DNA from: Deroplatys truncata
Lineage: Eukaryota; Arthropoda; Insecta; Mantodea; Mantidae
Assembly: GCA_030765065.1 (NCBI GenBank)
Contig: CM060978.1
Span: 215,903,498-215,967,497 of the forward strand
Length of the DNA stretch: 64,000 bases
Reading direction: 5' to 3'
Numbering within the stretch: the stretch's first letter is position 1; each line of letters begins with the position of its first letter. The translations under genes and the position numbers were made by a program. Below the pieces are notes generated by a model. The model made no database searches. It saw only the letters and a list, made by a program, of their open reading frames with translations, and had not been told where the DNA came from. Below, one piece after another: positions 48,235 to 59,309 of the stretch.

Positions 48235-48790
48235 CTAGGTGCATTCAAGTCCTAAGGTCTCTGATATCCCCCCCTAACAAATTACTTGCACAAAAAATTG
48301 AACCTTTTTTCATTTCTCAACATAATCTCCTTGCACACATAGCGATTTTTCACAATGTTGACATCATGATGCTATGGTCACTGCAAATGCTGCTTTGACC
48401 ACTGAAAAATCAGTGATACAATAGCAGCACAATTGGAGAAATGTACAACTGTAGAGAGTATCCTTCATTGTTGGAAAAAGCCAAAAATTACTAGAAGCAT
48501 GGTCAGGTGAGTAGGGAGCATGAGCAAATACTTCAAAGTTGTTTTCATGAAGAAATTCTTGCATATATTTGTCCAATGAGCAGGGGTGGTGAAAGAGCAC
48601 ATATGAAACCTTTTTCAGCTGTTTTTCTTGTAATACAGCAATGAGCTTCCATTTCAAAACATTTTTTTAAGATGCACCATAGTGCCCTTTGAAATGCAAT
48701 GAGTGAGGATTACGCTGTTATTGTCCCAAAACATGGCCACCACCATTTTCTTGGCACTTGCACTCACCCAAAGTTTCTGTAGTGATGAGT
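48235..48790 (-). pseudogene. Mariner fragment (C-terminal half)
   Basis: Left end TAGGTGCATTCAAGTCCTAA looks like a mariner terminal repeat next to TA. The minus strand encodes KKMVVAMFWDNNSVILTHCI and, after a frame change, HAPYSPDHASSNFWLFPTMK, the mariner PYSPDLAPSDFWLFP block with a mutated third Asp. The N-terminal half and the right terminal repeat are missing. The fragment stops at about 48790, where the Penelope fragment begins. Confidence 0.8.
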
Positions 48791-48794
48791 CACT

Positions 48795-49795
48795 TAGCCT
48801 TCTTTGAACTGCTGCACCCACAAACATACCAGAAAGAATACCAACACATTATCCACATAGCCACCATGAATGGATACCAGAAAAAAACAATAGATAAGTA
48901 GATAAAAAAGTTTGAAAGACAGAAATACACCCAACAAAAAACTACTTTACTCAGACAACAAAAACTACAAACATATAGAAAGTTCACTTACCACCCTTGG
49001 ACACATCATAAATTTCAAAGGATTTTCAAGAAATACATCATCACCCTGACTCCATGAAATAACCACAATATACAGAAACTATTATGCAACAGAACAAAAG
49101 ATCCTATCCCCAACGATAAATCAGCTGGTATATATGAAATAGTTTGTAGTGACTGTAACTTGGTATACATAGGAATAACCAAAAGAAATCTTGAAATAAG
49201 ACTTAAAGAGCATATGCGATGCATTTACCAAAAACAGACAGAAAAATCAGCAGTAGCACATAATTTCTGGTCTTCAAACCATGAAATCACTCCAAACATA
49301 AAACTCTTAAAACCGGTCAACAGCAGCAATGAATTGGACATCTGGGAAAAAGTACATATCGTCAAACACAGGAATCACCTAATGAATTTCGAACTACAGC
49401 CACCCATCAGCCTTGAGGTTCATCAACCCAGCACCAGAGAACACCACTAACCACACACATTCCCCAGACAATAACTGACAAAATCAGTTGGAAACATGCT
49501 GATGATGGGAGCAAACCATCCTCCCAAAACGCATTCAAAGTAAGAACCTTTTAGTGATGTAGTGTAATACCCTCCAACTCTCTTTATTTTAAAATAGACG
49601 AATCATGTAAGCAAATAGACAGTGGATGATCAATACATGGAAAACCAAGAGTTGTGTGTATTGAGACCGTAGATTAGCATAGGCAAACCAAGAAGTGAAT
49701 CTATAGTGTAAACAGCCTAATATTTTCAAATGTTATTATTATAATTCTAAAGTGTATGTAATTTTGGGTACTGAGAAATAAATATTATTCATTCA
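48795..49795 (+). pseudogene. Penelope-like element fragment, RT thumb and GIY-YIG endonuclease
   Basis: The plus-strand frame starts with HPQTYQKEYQHIIHIATMNG, the thumb region after the Penelope reverse transcriptase. It continues through FQRIFKKYIITLTP and LLCNRTKDPIPNDKSAGIYE to the GIY-YIG domain (GIYEIVCSDCNLVYIGITKR, with both signature motifs intact and the downstream Arg in EIRLKEH). The nuclease part is open from 49100 to 49450 and ends STREHH, although two stops occur upstream. The 3' tail ends near 49795 with ATTCATTCATTC. The catalytic reverse transcriptase palm is absent (5' truncation). Confidence 0.85.
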
Positions 49796-50241
49796 TTCAA
49801 TATCAGCATATCACTTGGTTTCTGTGCATCATATACTGTTGCCATTTCTGTTACCATTCACAAAGAGTGCACACACCTTTGACTCAAACTGCAGGTTTCT
49901 TTCTGCTCCCAGTCCTAAGAAAAAGCAAATTTGAGACTGTAGAACTTGAATGCATGGGGCATTCCATGCAAATGGTAACATGGTAGACCAAAGAATATCT
50001 GCAGTGACTTCTTTATCATTAATATATGGAGTAAATACCAAAGTTCATTTACCTTGCTGCCCTCATGTCAAAGAACCATTTCATGTAATTGTTTATTCAT
50101 AAAGTATTACATTTCATCAAAAGATAATAAACATAAAATTTATTTAATGCTTATAATTACCAACTATGTAATATAACCTACCAAAACTTTACTTTTTAAA
50201 ATGGTTTTCTAACAAAATAATGTCAGATGTGTTAGTTTATA
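49796..50241. other. Unrecognised spacer
   Basis: A minus-strand frame of about 70 codons (49829-50041) matches nothing I recognise. The missing half of the 48.2-kb mariner was looked for here and not found. Confidence 0.4.
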
Positions 50242-51271
50242 CAGGGTGAGCCAAAAGACTCTGAACCGCCTGCGCGATGTTTTTCCTGTCCCCATCCTCG
50301 GTGCTCGTTGCCATCTGCCACTATCATAGAAAGGCGCAGATGAAGCCATACAACATTTTTAAAACTACTTTTAAAGGCTTTACTTACCAATTTTATAAAA
50401 GGAAATGCTGAAACTGTCCACCGTCGCCCGTACATTTTTGGCACCCCTTTAGGAAACTGTCCATCATGGAATCTTTGGGGGGAATTTTCCAAATGCTGAC
50501 CAATGTCGTCTAATGTTTCTTCAGTAAGAACCGAACGCCGTCTTTTAGATTTCTTAGCCTGAACACTTCCTGTGGCCTGTTCATGGATTGTTGTACGGCC
50601 TGGAACTTTTACACCTGGAAATCTTTCTGCAAATCATACTTTCACTTGGCGAGCTGACCAAGTTAACGCATACGAATCATAAATACATGCTGTGCCATAG
50701 AAAACATATACTGAGCCATAATATACTTTGTGACTAAGTACAGGACAAAATAATAAATAAGTCGTAATAACTGAACTACATCACATCACCGTCAAGTCAA
50801 TACTGCACTTCACACTGCAGAGCAAAACTACGACAGCGTGACTTTGTTTATAGAAGCAGTGCATTATCATGTTTTAATCATATTTCCACACACCCAGTGG
50901 AAAAACACCAGCAGCCGGTAATATTGTTCATAAAGTACCCCTCTGGGGTAATTAAAACATAAAGTGTACAAGACAAACCCACACACCCTGGAAAAATTAA
51001 AACAAAATATCCGCCAGGAAATTTATCAGCGTGAACTACGGCGAGTGATGGATAGTTTCCTAAAGAGGTGCCAAAAATGCATGGACAATGATGGTGGCCA
51101 ATTTCAGCATCTCCTTTCGTAAAGTTGGTAAGTAAAGCCTTTAAAAGTAGTTTTAAAAATGTTATGGTTTTATCTGTGCCTTTCTATGATAGCAGCAGAC
51201 GGCAATGAGCGCTGAGGATGCGGAGAGGAAAAACACTGCGCAGGCGGTTCGGAGTCTTTTGGCTCACTCTG
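50242..51271. mobile_element. Fold-back mariner-like element with two 3' ends
   Basis: Very long terminal inverted repeats (about 235 bp, starting CAGGGTGAGCCAAAAGACTC on the left and its complement on the right) are flanked by TA. Both arms encode the same transposase C-terminus pointing outward: on the minus strand at the left (DSFLKGCQKC-like, then DGGQFQHFL) and on the plus strand at the right (MDSFLKRCQKCMDNDGGQFQHLL). Between them the minus strand keeps an N-terminal piece (VPGRTTIH, QAKKSKRRRSVLTEETLDDI) fused to the left C-terminus with the catalytic core deleted. Confidence 0.85.
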
Positions 51272-51273
51272 TA

Positions 51274-51529
51274 ATTTGCATTTGTTTACAAACTTAAAAA
51301 GATATATAACAAGAATAGTGATTATACCTTTGTTTATCTTTGGTTGCAGACTGGAAACCTGCAAAAATTGTTCATGACAACAGTAAACCAAGGAAGTAAT
51401 ACCCAGTATTTCTGTGTATGCTTTGTACTTCCATGGATCGACACAAAATATTTTTTCATCTCAAGGTATAAATAGCCTTATCTATAGCCACAGTATTTTC
51501 CATGGTTCAGAAATTATTTTAGGGATATT
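51274..51529. other. Short AT-rich spacer
   Basis: No signal recognised. Confidence 0.4.
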
Positions 51530-51745
51530 AAAACATCCATATTAATTTTATTTAGAAGCAAGTTTATTTAGCAAGTTTGATTGATTTGTTCATTCCATTT
51601 TAGTTTATTAATTAGGTATATATCCAAAAATTTAACTACTTTGGCATCTTCTATCTGGACATTATCAATTTCTACCAATTTTTGATCTTCAATAATATGT
51701 CTATTGTTCATAAACTCCATTATTTGTGTCTTTTTGTGTTTTTGT
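51530..51745 (-). pseudogene. CR1/Jockey-like LINE fragment (post-palm region)
   Basis: The minus strand translates to KKTQIMEFMNNRHIIEDQKL, then VEIDNVQIEDAKVVKFLDIY and LINKLKWNEQINQ. This corresponds to the segment after the catalytic FADD of such LINEs: KT..M.F, an I.....V..VKFLGI.iD..L.W..HI pattern. It may belong to the same group as 21930-23115. The remainder is not visible. Confidence 0.6.
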
Positions 51746-52311
51746 TTTCACATGCTGAAGGAATATTTTTGCTAAAGAAAAACAAAAGAACAAAATGGAA
51801 TTCTGTATTTTTAATTATATTCATATTCATCTTAATACACCATAATATTCATTTACAGAATTAGGCTTCATCAAATATAACATATAATATATAAAAAATA
51901 GAAAATATATAACATTACAAGTATGCTATTTACAATGTTTGAATATTTACAAATGAAATTTTCATGGAACACAATTTACAGATGAATGACTTGCATTTCT
52001 CACAGTTGTTGTTTGAGTTATTGACGTGTTCAAGGAACTGCATTGTGCTGTAGAAGCAGTGTGAGGTTAAGCATTATTTTTACCATATGCTTGAACTGTT
52101 TACATTTAGGGTTGTATTTTTTTGTGATTGCATTATACAATAGGATTCCAGTGTGGAAAATTGACTGGTTCTTTTTTAGAGGTTCTGTTATTTTCTATAT
52201 GGATTTGATTATAATTATGTGTAAAGTAGGTACGAATTATACCGTTAATATTAAATAGGTGTAAATTGTTTTACATAAAGCAGATTGTTTCCAGAATATT
52301 TATTTATTTAT
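51746..52311. other. AT-rich stretch, possibly the decayed 3' part of the LINE fragment
   Basis: No clear family words. It lies between two minus-strand LINE fragments. Confidence 0.3.
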
Positions 52312-53700
52312 TGTGCTAAGAGATTTACAATTTGATTGTCTACTGAACTTTGACCCTGGCCACTCATTCTCTAGACATCACTACAGTTCATCTACATTTT
52401 ACAATTTCCCGTCAATAAATTATGTTGCTTCAGTTTTTCACGTCCCGTTTCCACTTGTTTTTCAATTGTCACTTATTGATTATTTTATCATCACACATTC
52501 ACCATAGTTTTCCATTCAAAGTAAGATACACTACCTCTTACTTTTCTCTATCCACTGTCCAAAGCCATTTATTTTTTACTTTACACAAAAACTGCCCAAT
52601 GCTTCTAGCATCCCTGCACATCCCCCTTCAATCACTTCTTATTAAAAAATTCTTTCCTCCAATTTTCTGTTCCTTCGCACTTAAATACTATGTGATCAAT
52701 GTCTTCATTACCACCACATATCGGACATTGGTTCTGAGGAATACCCTGTCTTAACCCTCTTAGCCTCCATGCTCCAGTTTTTACCCATGCAATAGATTCT
52801 CTCTTCTTTATTTACTATGTTTATATATTTTTCCCTACCCCATGTATTTTTCATTGACCTATAATAAACCAATGAGCTCTTTTCGGCAATCTCACTGAAC
52901 ATTTTTGTATTTCTATATCTTCCAGTCTTTTCCTTGCTTTTTCCAAAAAAATTTCATGTTATTTTCTCTCCTTCTCCACAAGTCTCCTAACCCATTTTTC
53001 TCCAAAATGTTCTGTAAATTACTTACCCATCCATCATTCATTAAACTATTCCCTTGGTATTCTATACATTGTCTTAACGCATTACTTTTTCCTAGATTTA
53101 AAGTTCTGAACCAAAATTTCAAAGCTCTTTCCATTACCTTCCCTTAGTCGCCACCCTGCCCATTTTTAATTGTGCTACCTGTCTTACAATTGCCTTCGGT
53201 AACCCTAGTATTTCTCTACAAAACATCTTGTGCACCTCATCTATACTTTCCCATCCTCTATCTAATCCCCATATTTCTATACCATACATCATTTTTGCCT
53301 TCACAACCATCTCATAAACTTTTTCCAGCCATTTAACATTTATATTAGGTACTCTATATTTGCAGCTTCTAATTGCTGCCATCGCCCCTTTACCTTTTGC
53401 CAGTGCAAACTTCTTTTCTTTCTCCCATTTATTACCTCCATCTATTTTTACTCCTAAATAAATACAGTCACGCACCACCCTGCAATCTTCATTCTCTCCC
53501 TTCCACTTTTTATATTTGCTTCATTTTCCCCCCTTTTTGAATACCACAATCTGTGTTTTCTCTTGATTCACTTTTAACCTCCATTCTTTACAATATACAT
53601 CAATTGCTTGTAATGATTGTTTTAAACCATTTACTGTAATAGATCCTACCACTAGATCATCTACAAAAAGAAGTCCTTCCAAAATATAGTATATGCATAG
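52312..53700 (-). pseudogene. LINE family A, copy 3 (longest, reaches the RT active site)
   Basis: The minus strand from about 53690 encodes LLFVDDLVVGSITVNGLKQS, the reverse transcriptase catalytic box with FVDD, then WRLKVNQEKTQIVVFKKGG, CIYLGVKIDGGNKWEKEKKF and MMYGIEIWGLDRGWESIDEV up to the C-terminal zone. The zinc-knuckle end is broken by frameshifts (SMEAKRVKTGYSSEPMSDMW). The 3' hairpin is partly decayed. The 3' end at 52312 adjoins a TATTTATTTATT tract, suggesting an (AATA)n tail. The 5' end is truncated inside the palm domain. Confidence 0.85.
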
Positions 53701-54359
53701 TACTGTCAGTATTTCTAAGTCAATGAAGAAGGATCTACAATGTGTGGTCTTACTTACTTTTACAATGGTTCTTATTATCTTATCATTCTATCATCTTATT
53801 ATCATTATTAATTCACTGTAAAATGTTTGTTCCATTCTGATGATATTTAATATGGAAACCTGACAATCAAAGTGGTCCACTTTGTAAACCATTTTGTACT
53901 TCTTATGTAAACCTATGCCTTAAGTTCTGTGTAAAACTAAATCACTACATCACATATATTGTACCATTAGCACCATGAAACAATGAAAATATGCTTAACT
54001 TCAAAAGCAAAGATAAAGCGCTGCATTAACAGAATAGAAATCCAAACCCTCTAAAAGAACAAAATTTATTTTTACAACAAACTAATTAATCATTTGAAGC
54101 CTAGAGCTGTCATTTTTAAATCTCTCATAATAGTAAACAAATAATGGACAATAATCACTTCATAAAGATGAGTTTAAACATGGAGGAGGTATAATTATTG
54201 GAAGATTATCACCTCCTCAATGCAATTAGTATTCTGTAATTGAACCATGATTAGTAGATATCTAAGGTAACTTTTAATGTTACATATTTATCCATGTCAT
54301 GCTTCAGTCATATGAGTGAAATAGTCATCATGATCATTCTAGGCATTTTTAATCCTACT
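53701..54359. other. AT-rich stretch without recognised feature
   Basis: No signal seen. Confidence 0.45.
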
Positions 54360-55124
54360 ACTTTCCTGTAGTAAGTAAACAAAGCACTGCATTTCACACA
54401 ATAATTTGATAGGAAGATGTCACCGAAAATATACCCTAAATCCAAAAAAAAATAATTTTTGGAGAAAGGTCCATGTGTGTGAACAGCATATCCCAAAAAC
54501 GAAAAGTCAATTAAATGCCAAACTTTGTATTTAAGCTCATTTTCCAAGGATATGACACAAAGATTTTCAAAGAAAGTCCCACACCTCAAACTACCCTTTA
54601 TATGGAAAAATATTCATTGTTTTTCACTTTTACAAAGATAGCTGTACCATATGTTTAAGATGACAAATAAAATATACCTTGAACTTCCTGCACATAACCT
54701 GTGAAATCCTTTTCATTCTGAGTGACCTTTGCATAATTGGTAAACTGTGGGAAATAGCAAAATTTTAGTACACAAAAAAATGTAGATCTTGTAAAGCACA
54801 TGCTTTATTAAAAAAAAATTGTTGTGCCATTAACCATTTGCAAATATTCTTTTTGTTGACTTGAATGTTCAAATACTTACAGTTTTTTAAAATGCTTTGT
54901 TGCTGTTTTCTTGTGGTCGTGCAAGGAGCATGGAATTTCAAAGCCATCAAAGAGTAATTCACTTTTTAAAAATATGACAATTACTTTAACTTACCATATC
55001 ATTCTTATACCTACAGAGAATGTGAAGGTTTATCCGAATTAACATGTAGATAAAAGAATAAGGTTTTATAAGAATATGTTGCTGAAGAGTGAGTAGACAA
55101 AGTTATGTGAATACAATGCATCAG
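54360..55124 (+). mobile_element. Helentron-like element, copy 5 (old)
   Basis: Diverged but alignable throughout: start ACTTTCCTGTAGTAAG, short GTGTGTG tract, AACAGCATA-type block, 3' part GAGTAGACAAAGTTATGTG and end GCATCAG. It adjoins copy 6 head to tail. Divergence is much greater than in copies 1-4. Confidence 0.6.
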
Positions 55125-55130
55125 CTTTTT

Positions 55131-55219
55131 ACTTACTTTAACAGGTACCTAGTAAGTAGAGAAGGTATTGCATTACACCCAAAAAATTTGGTTTGGGTGA
55201 AATGCATGAAATGCATTTT

Positions 55220-55306
<87 letters not shown>

Positions 55307-55777
55307 AATAATAAAAACCAGAATTTTTGGAAAAGGATGTGTGCATGTGTGTCTGTGAATAGCATAATGCAAAAACAAAAACAAAAACTTGTATTAATAA
55401 GAAACTTAGTATTTAAGTTCACCATCTTTCAAAGATGCAACACGATTTATAAGAAAATCCCCCAAACTACCCTTTACATGGCAAATATTTCAAAATTTTT
55501 TATTTTCTCAAAATGGCTCTAACCATTGTGATTAATGTGAGATTAAGATATTTACATGACAATAAAATGTACATCCTGAATTTTCTGGAAATACGATATG
55601 AAGTCCTCTTTTGTATAATTTTGTATAATGGTAATTGTTAACAGGCAGACAAAAACTTACTATAGAGAAAATGTAGATCCCTTTAAAACACACAATTTAT
55701 TTCAAATAACTGTTTTGTGACATTAGCCATTTCCGAGACATCTATTATTGTTTTGAATTTTTCAATATTCTTGTCAT
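55131..55777 (+). mobile_element. Helentron-like element, copy 6 (old, interrupted by copy 7)
   Basis: Diverged copy that starts ACTTACTTTAACAGG and is interrupted by a (TAA)n expansion at 55222-55301. It breaks off where copy 7 begins. A degenerate continuation (ATGTCATGG, then AAAGAGTACAGAATTTC) seems to resume at about 56700, which would make copy 7 nested in copy 6. Confidence 0.55.
55222..55301. repeat. (AAT)n microsatellite
   Basis: About 26 AAT units within Helentron-like copy 6, located where other copies have an A-rich GAATCCAAAAA word. The expansion probably seeded on that word. Confidence 0.95.
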
Positions 55778-55781
55778 TTTT

Positions 55782-55914
55782 ACTTTCTCTACTACGTGTA
55801 GTAAGTAGGGGAAGTATTGTATTCCACCCAAAAATTCGACACCGAGATTTCACCGGAAATACATGTATTGAGGCCACCTGAATCCAAAAAAAGCATTTTT
55901 TGGAAACATGTCCA

Positions 55915-55966
<52 letters not shown>

Positions 55967-56684
55967 CATGTGCGTGTGCATGTGCATGTGTGCGTGTGCG
56001 CGTGTGTGTGTGAACAGCATAACTTAGAAACAAACATTCGGATAAACACCAAAGTTCAGTATCTTCCAGAGATGCGACACGAAGGTTTTCAAGAAAATCC
56101 CCCTACCCCAGATTACCCTTTACATGGAACTTTTTTCGAAAATTTTAATTTTCTCAAAAATGGCTCTAATGATTTTGATTAAAATAAGATATGTTTAAGA
56201 TATTTTCATGAAAAATGAAATGTATATCTCGAATTTTCTAGGAATGTCTCCAAAAGTATTCTTCATTGTGAACGATTTTTGCATAACTGGTAAACCATAA
56301 GAGATAGACAAAATTTTACTACACAAAAAATGTAGATCGTATTAAAATACACAATTTATGTCATATACATATTTTTTGTTGAGTGAACCCTTTTCGAGAT
56401 ATTGCTTGTTATTCCCTTAAATTTTCCAATACTTGTACTTTTTCTCAAATTCATTATTCATTTTTTTTGTCCTGGTAATGCAAAGAGAATGGAATACTCC
56501 ACATAGCAACCAGCTCTGAAAATATTTGACTATCACTTAAAGCCTACCAATTTCCCTTGCATCTACAAGAAAATTAGCAATAAGACTAACATCTTGATAT
56601 CTCGATTAACATGAAGCATATGGAGAATAAGCGTTTGTAAAAATAGTTTGTACAAGAGTAGAGAAAGTCATGTGAGTGTAACAT
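55782..56684 (+). mobile_element. Helentron-like element, copy 7
   Basis: Well-preserved body, start ACTTTCTCTACTACG after CATTTTT, with the subterminal AGTAGAGAAAGT intact. The extreme 3' end is altered (AACATTTCAAAG instead of ACACATCAGAT). It holds the longest GT microsatellite of the family (about 55917-56012). Confidence 0.68.
55917..56012. repeat. (GT)n-type microsatellite inside copy 7
   Basis: Almost pure GT with GCAT and GCGC interruptions. Frames across it encode only Val/Cys or His/Thr repeats. Confidence 0.9.
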
Positions 56685-56943
56685 TTCAAAGTGCTTTCAC
56701 TATTCAGTGGTTTCTCATGATGTCATGGAAAGAGTACAGAATTTCAAGGCCAGCACTTGCTTTTAAACATCTGACCATCAATTCTGTATCCCGTATCTAA
56801 TGGCACAGCATGACTTTTGATTTGAGGAAAACAATTAATAAATGTTTGCAAAGTTAATATAAAGATGATGAAGAATTTTTACATGAACAAGTAAGTTCTC
56901 AGGAAGTAAAAGTTTTCTATGTTAAAAATATTAACTCATTTTT
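56685..56943. other. Spacer between copies 7 and 8
   Basis: Possibly the displaced 3' part of copy 6. The end next to copy 8 may hold the last codons and 3' flank of the hAT pseudogene, since AAAATGAGTTAA on the minus strand would complete its end. Confidence 0.35.
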
Positions 56944-57738
56944 ACTTTCTCTGCTACATATAGTAAGTAGGGGAAGTATTGCATTCCACCCAAAAATTTG
57001 ATACCGAGATTTCACCGGAAATATATGTTTTGAGGCCCCCTGAATCCAAAAAAAAAGCATTCTTGGAAACGTGCGTGTGCGTGCGCACGTGCGAGAGAGA
57101 GAGAGAACAATATAACTCAGAAACGAATAGTCGGATAAACACCAAACTTGGTATTTAGGTTCAGTATCTTCTAGAGATGCGACACGAAGGTTTTCAAGAA
57201 AATTACCCCACCCCAGATTACCCTTTACATGGAACATGCTTAGAAAATTTTAATTTTTGAAATGTATATCTCGAATTTACTGGGAATGTTTCCAAAATTA
57301 TTCTTCATTGTGAACGACTTTTGCATAACTGGTAAACCATAAGAGATGGACAAAGTTTTACTACACAAAAAATGTAGATCGCCTTAAAATACACAATTAT
57401 GTCATATACATTTTTTTGTTGAGTGAACCATTTTCGAGATATTACTTGTTATTCCCTTAAATTTTCAAATACTTATACTTTTTCTCAAATGTGAATTTGT
57501 TATTCATTTTTTTTTTTTTTTTGTCCTGGTAATGCAAAGAGAATGGAATACTCCACATAGCAACCAGCTCTTAAAATATTTGACTATCGCTTAAAGCCTA
57601 CCAATTCCCCTTGCATCTACAAGAAAATTAGCAAATAAGGTTAACATCTCGATTAACATGAAGCATATGGAGAATAAGCGTTTGTAAAAATAGTTTGTAC
57701 AAGAGTAGAGAAAGTCATGTGAGTGTAACACATCAGAC
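56944..57738 (+). mobile_element. Helentron-like element, copy 8, internally deleted
   Basis: All end features are present, but about 75 bp are missing near 57255 and the microsatellite is replaced by GTGCGTGCGCACGTGCG followed by GAGAGAGA. It is inserted in an A/T-run at the 3' end of the hAT transposase reading frame. Confidence 0.68.
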
Positions 57739-59041
57739 TTTTTTATAATGCAGCTCAATTCTTTGATTTTTCTTTGCAAATAGGTTGATAATATCATCCT
57801 GAAACCTCTCTGTAAGCTGCATTTTGACTAGCGGGTACTTCTCAATATTTCTCAGTGCAAGGGATGATAATCTAATTTGGCTCTGGAAGTTGCTCAAATA
57901 GTTATTTATTCTTTTTAAAGTGGAAAATGACCCTTCATTTGCCACTAGTTGCTGGTATACTTAATATACTTAATAAACTCAGAAAGCTATGATGTTTGTG
58001 GGATAACAGATGTCAGCTCTAGTTTTTGCATGCACTGGTATAAGTGATACACTGTATTTCAACATATCTGGATACAAATAGATTGCTGCAAGCTGACTTT
58101 TCAAAGCTACAAAATCAAAGAAAGCTCTGTAATTATCTTTTAAACACGAAGACATTCTTTCATGATAGTTTATGATCATGAAAATACTTTTAATCAAGGA
58201 AAGTAAAAAATCAAAGTTTTGAGTCCTCTGAAAATCATTTGGAAGGCTTTACAGTGAACTGTATCAATGCCCTCATTATATAGCTATCTGTAGGAACATT
58301 TTCTTTCTTCCCCTCTCATTGAGTCAAAACAAATTCTTTGATATGTGATGAGCAATCAGAATAAGTGGTATCTTCCATTTTTGTCCACAGCTGATATAAA
58401 CTGTCCCTCAAACATTGGAGGTAGTCTTTAAATTGCTCAATTTCTTTAGTGCTAAATGCTACATTAAATCTTTTGGTCTGGAGGATCTTAAAGAGAGAAT
58501 GAGAAAAAATCACAAAACAAATTTCCAGTACAAAATTGAAATAAAAATTGCTTAAAAGCAAAAGAAGACCACAAACAGAAGAAATTGTTTCTATACCCCA
58601 TTCATTTGGATTTTCAATAATAGAAATAAAAGGCTTTCAATCCCATTTTTATATTCGTGGACAATTTCAATAGGTGGCTTTGATACTGCCAATGAGTTGG
58701 TGACATGGATGAAAATCTTTTCTTAAGATGCTGTCAAAAGTCTCTGTTCTCTTAATGGACTTTGAAAGAAAGATTCCAAAGCTAGGAAGAGTGGCAAGGA
58801 AAACCCTTACTTCCTTAATTAAATTGGTAGACTAGAAAGTACTAGGTTTAATTTAGTGCATAATGGTGGGAAAATATGGAATTTTTATAATACTCTTGAT
58901 TTTTTGCTTGCAGCACCATAATAGGTCTGTGTCACAAATTTAGAATAAGATTAATGCTTGCTTACAGTCCAACAGCATGATTAAATAGAAAAGTAACAGA
59001 ACAACTACCTCTCACATCTGTGAAGTGTAAAAATCATTCTT

Positions 59042-59306
59042 AAAAATTAAATTAAAGAGTTTTATTTATGGACACCTTTTAACTGCTATGGTTCTTAGTG
59101 TCCCATTCTACTTTGGGCATGAAAGACCAGAAATTTTGCTCAGAGACCTCTTTATCACATTTGAGGTTCTTGTACGTGCCTGTAAACCTATGAAATGGGA
59201 TCCACAGCTTTACTTCCCTCGGAAAAAATCCATTGCCCTCCGCCGGATTTGAACACACAACCTCATAAACTAGATGTACCACTAGACCACGGAGAACAAA
59301 CAAAAA
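59042..59306 (-). repeat. tRNA-derived SINE, copy B, with target duplication
   Basis: Minus-strand SINE starting near 59300 with CTCCGTGGTCTAGTGG (A-box) and TGTGTGTTCAAATCCGGCGG (B-box), with a body shared with 1-237 and an AT-rich 3' end at 59042. The left flank TAAAAATCATTCTT (59028-59041) recurs at 60230-60243, beyond the adjacent Helentron-like copy. This is the SINE's target duplication, later separated. Confidence 0.8.
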
Positions 59307-59309
59307 AAA

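Noticed and set aside
55133-55425. Poly-tyrosine or poly-isoleucine protein
   Set aside because: Produced by the (AAT)n expansion inside Helentron-like copy 6.
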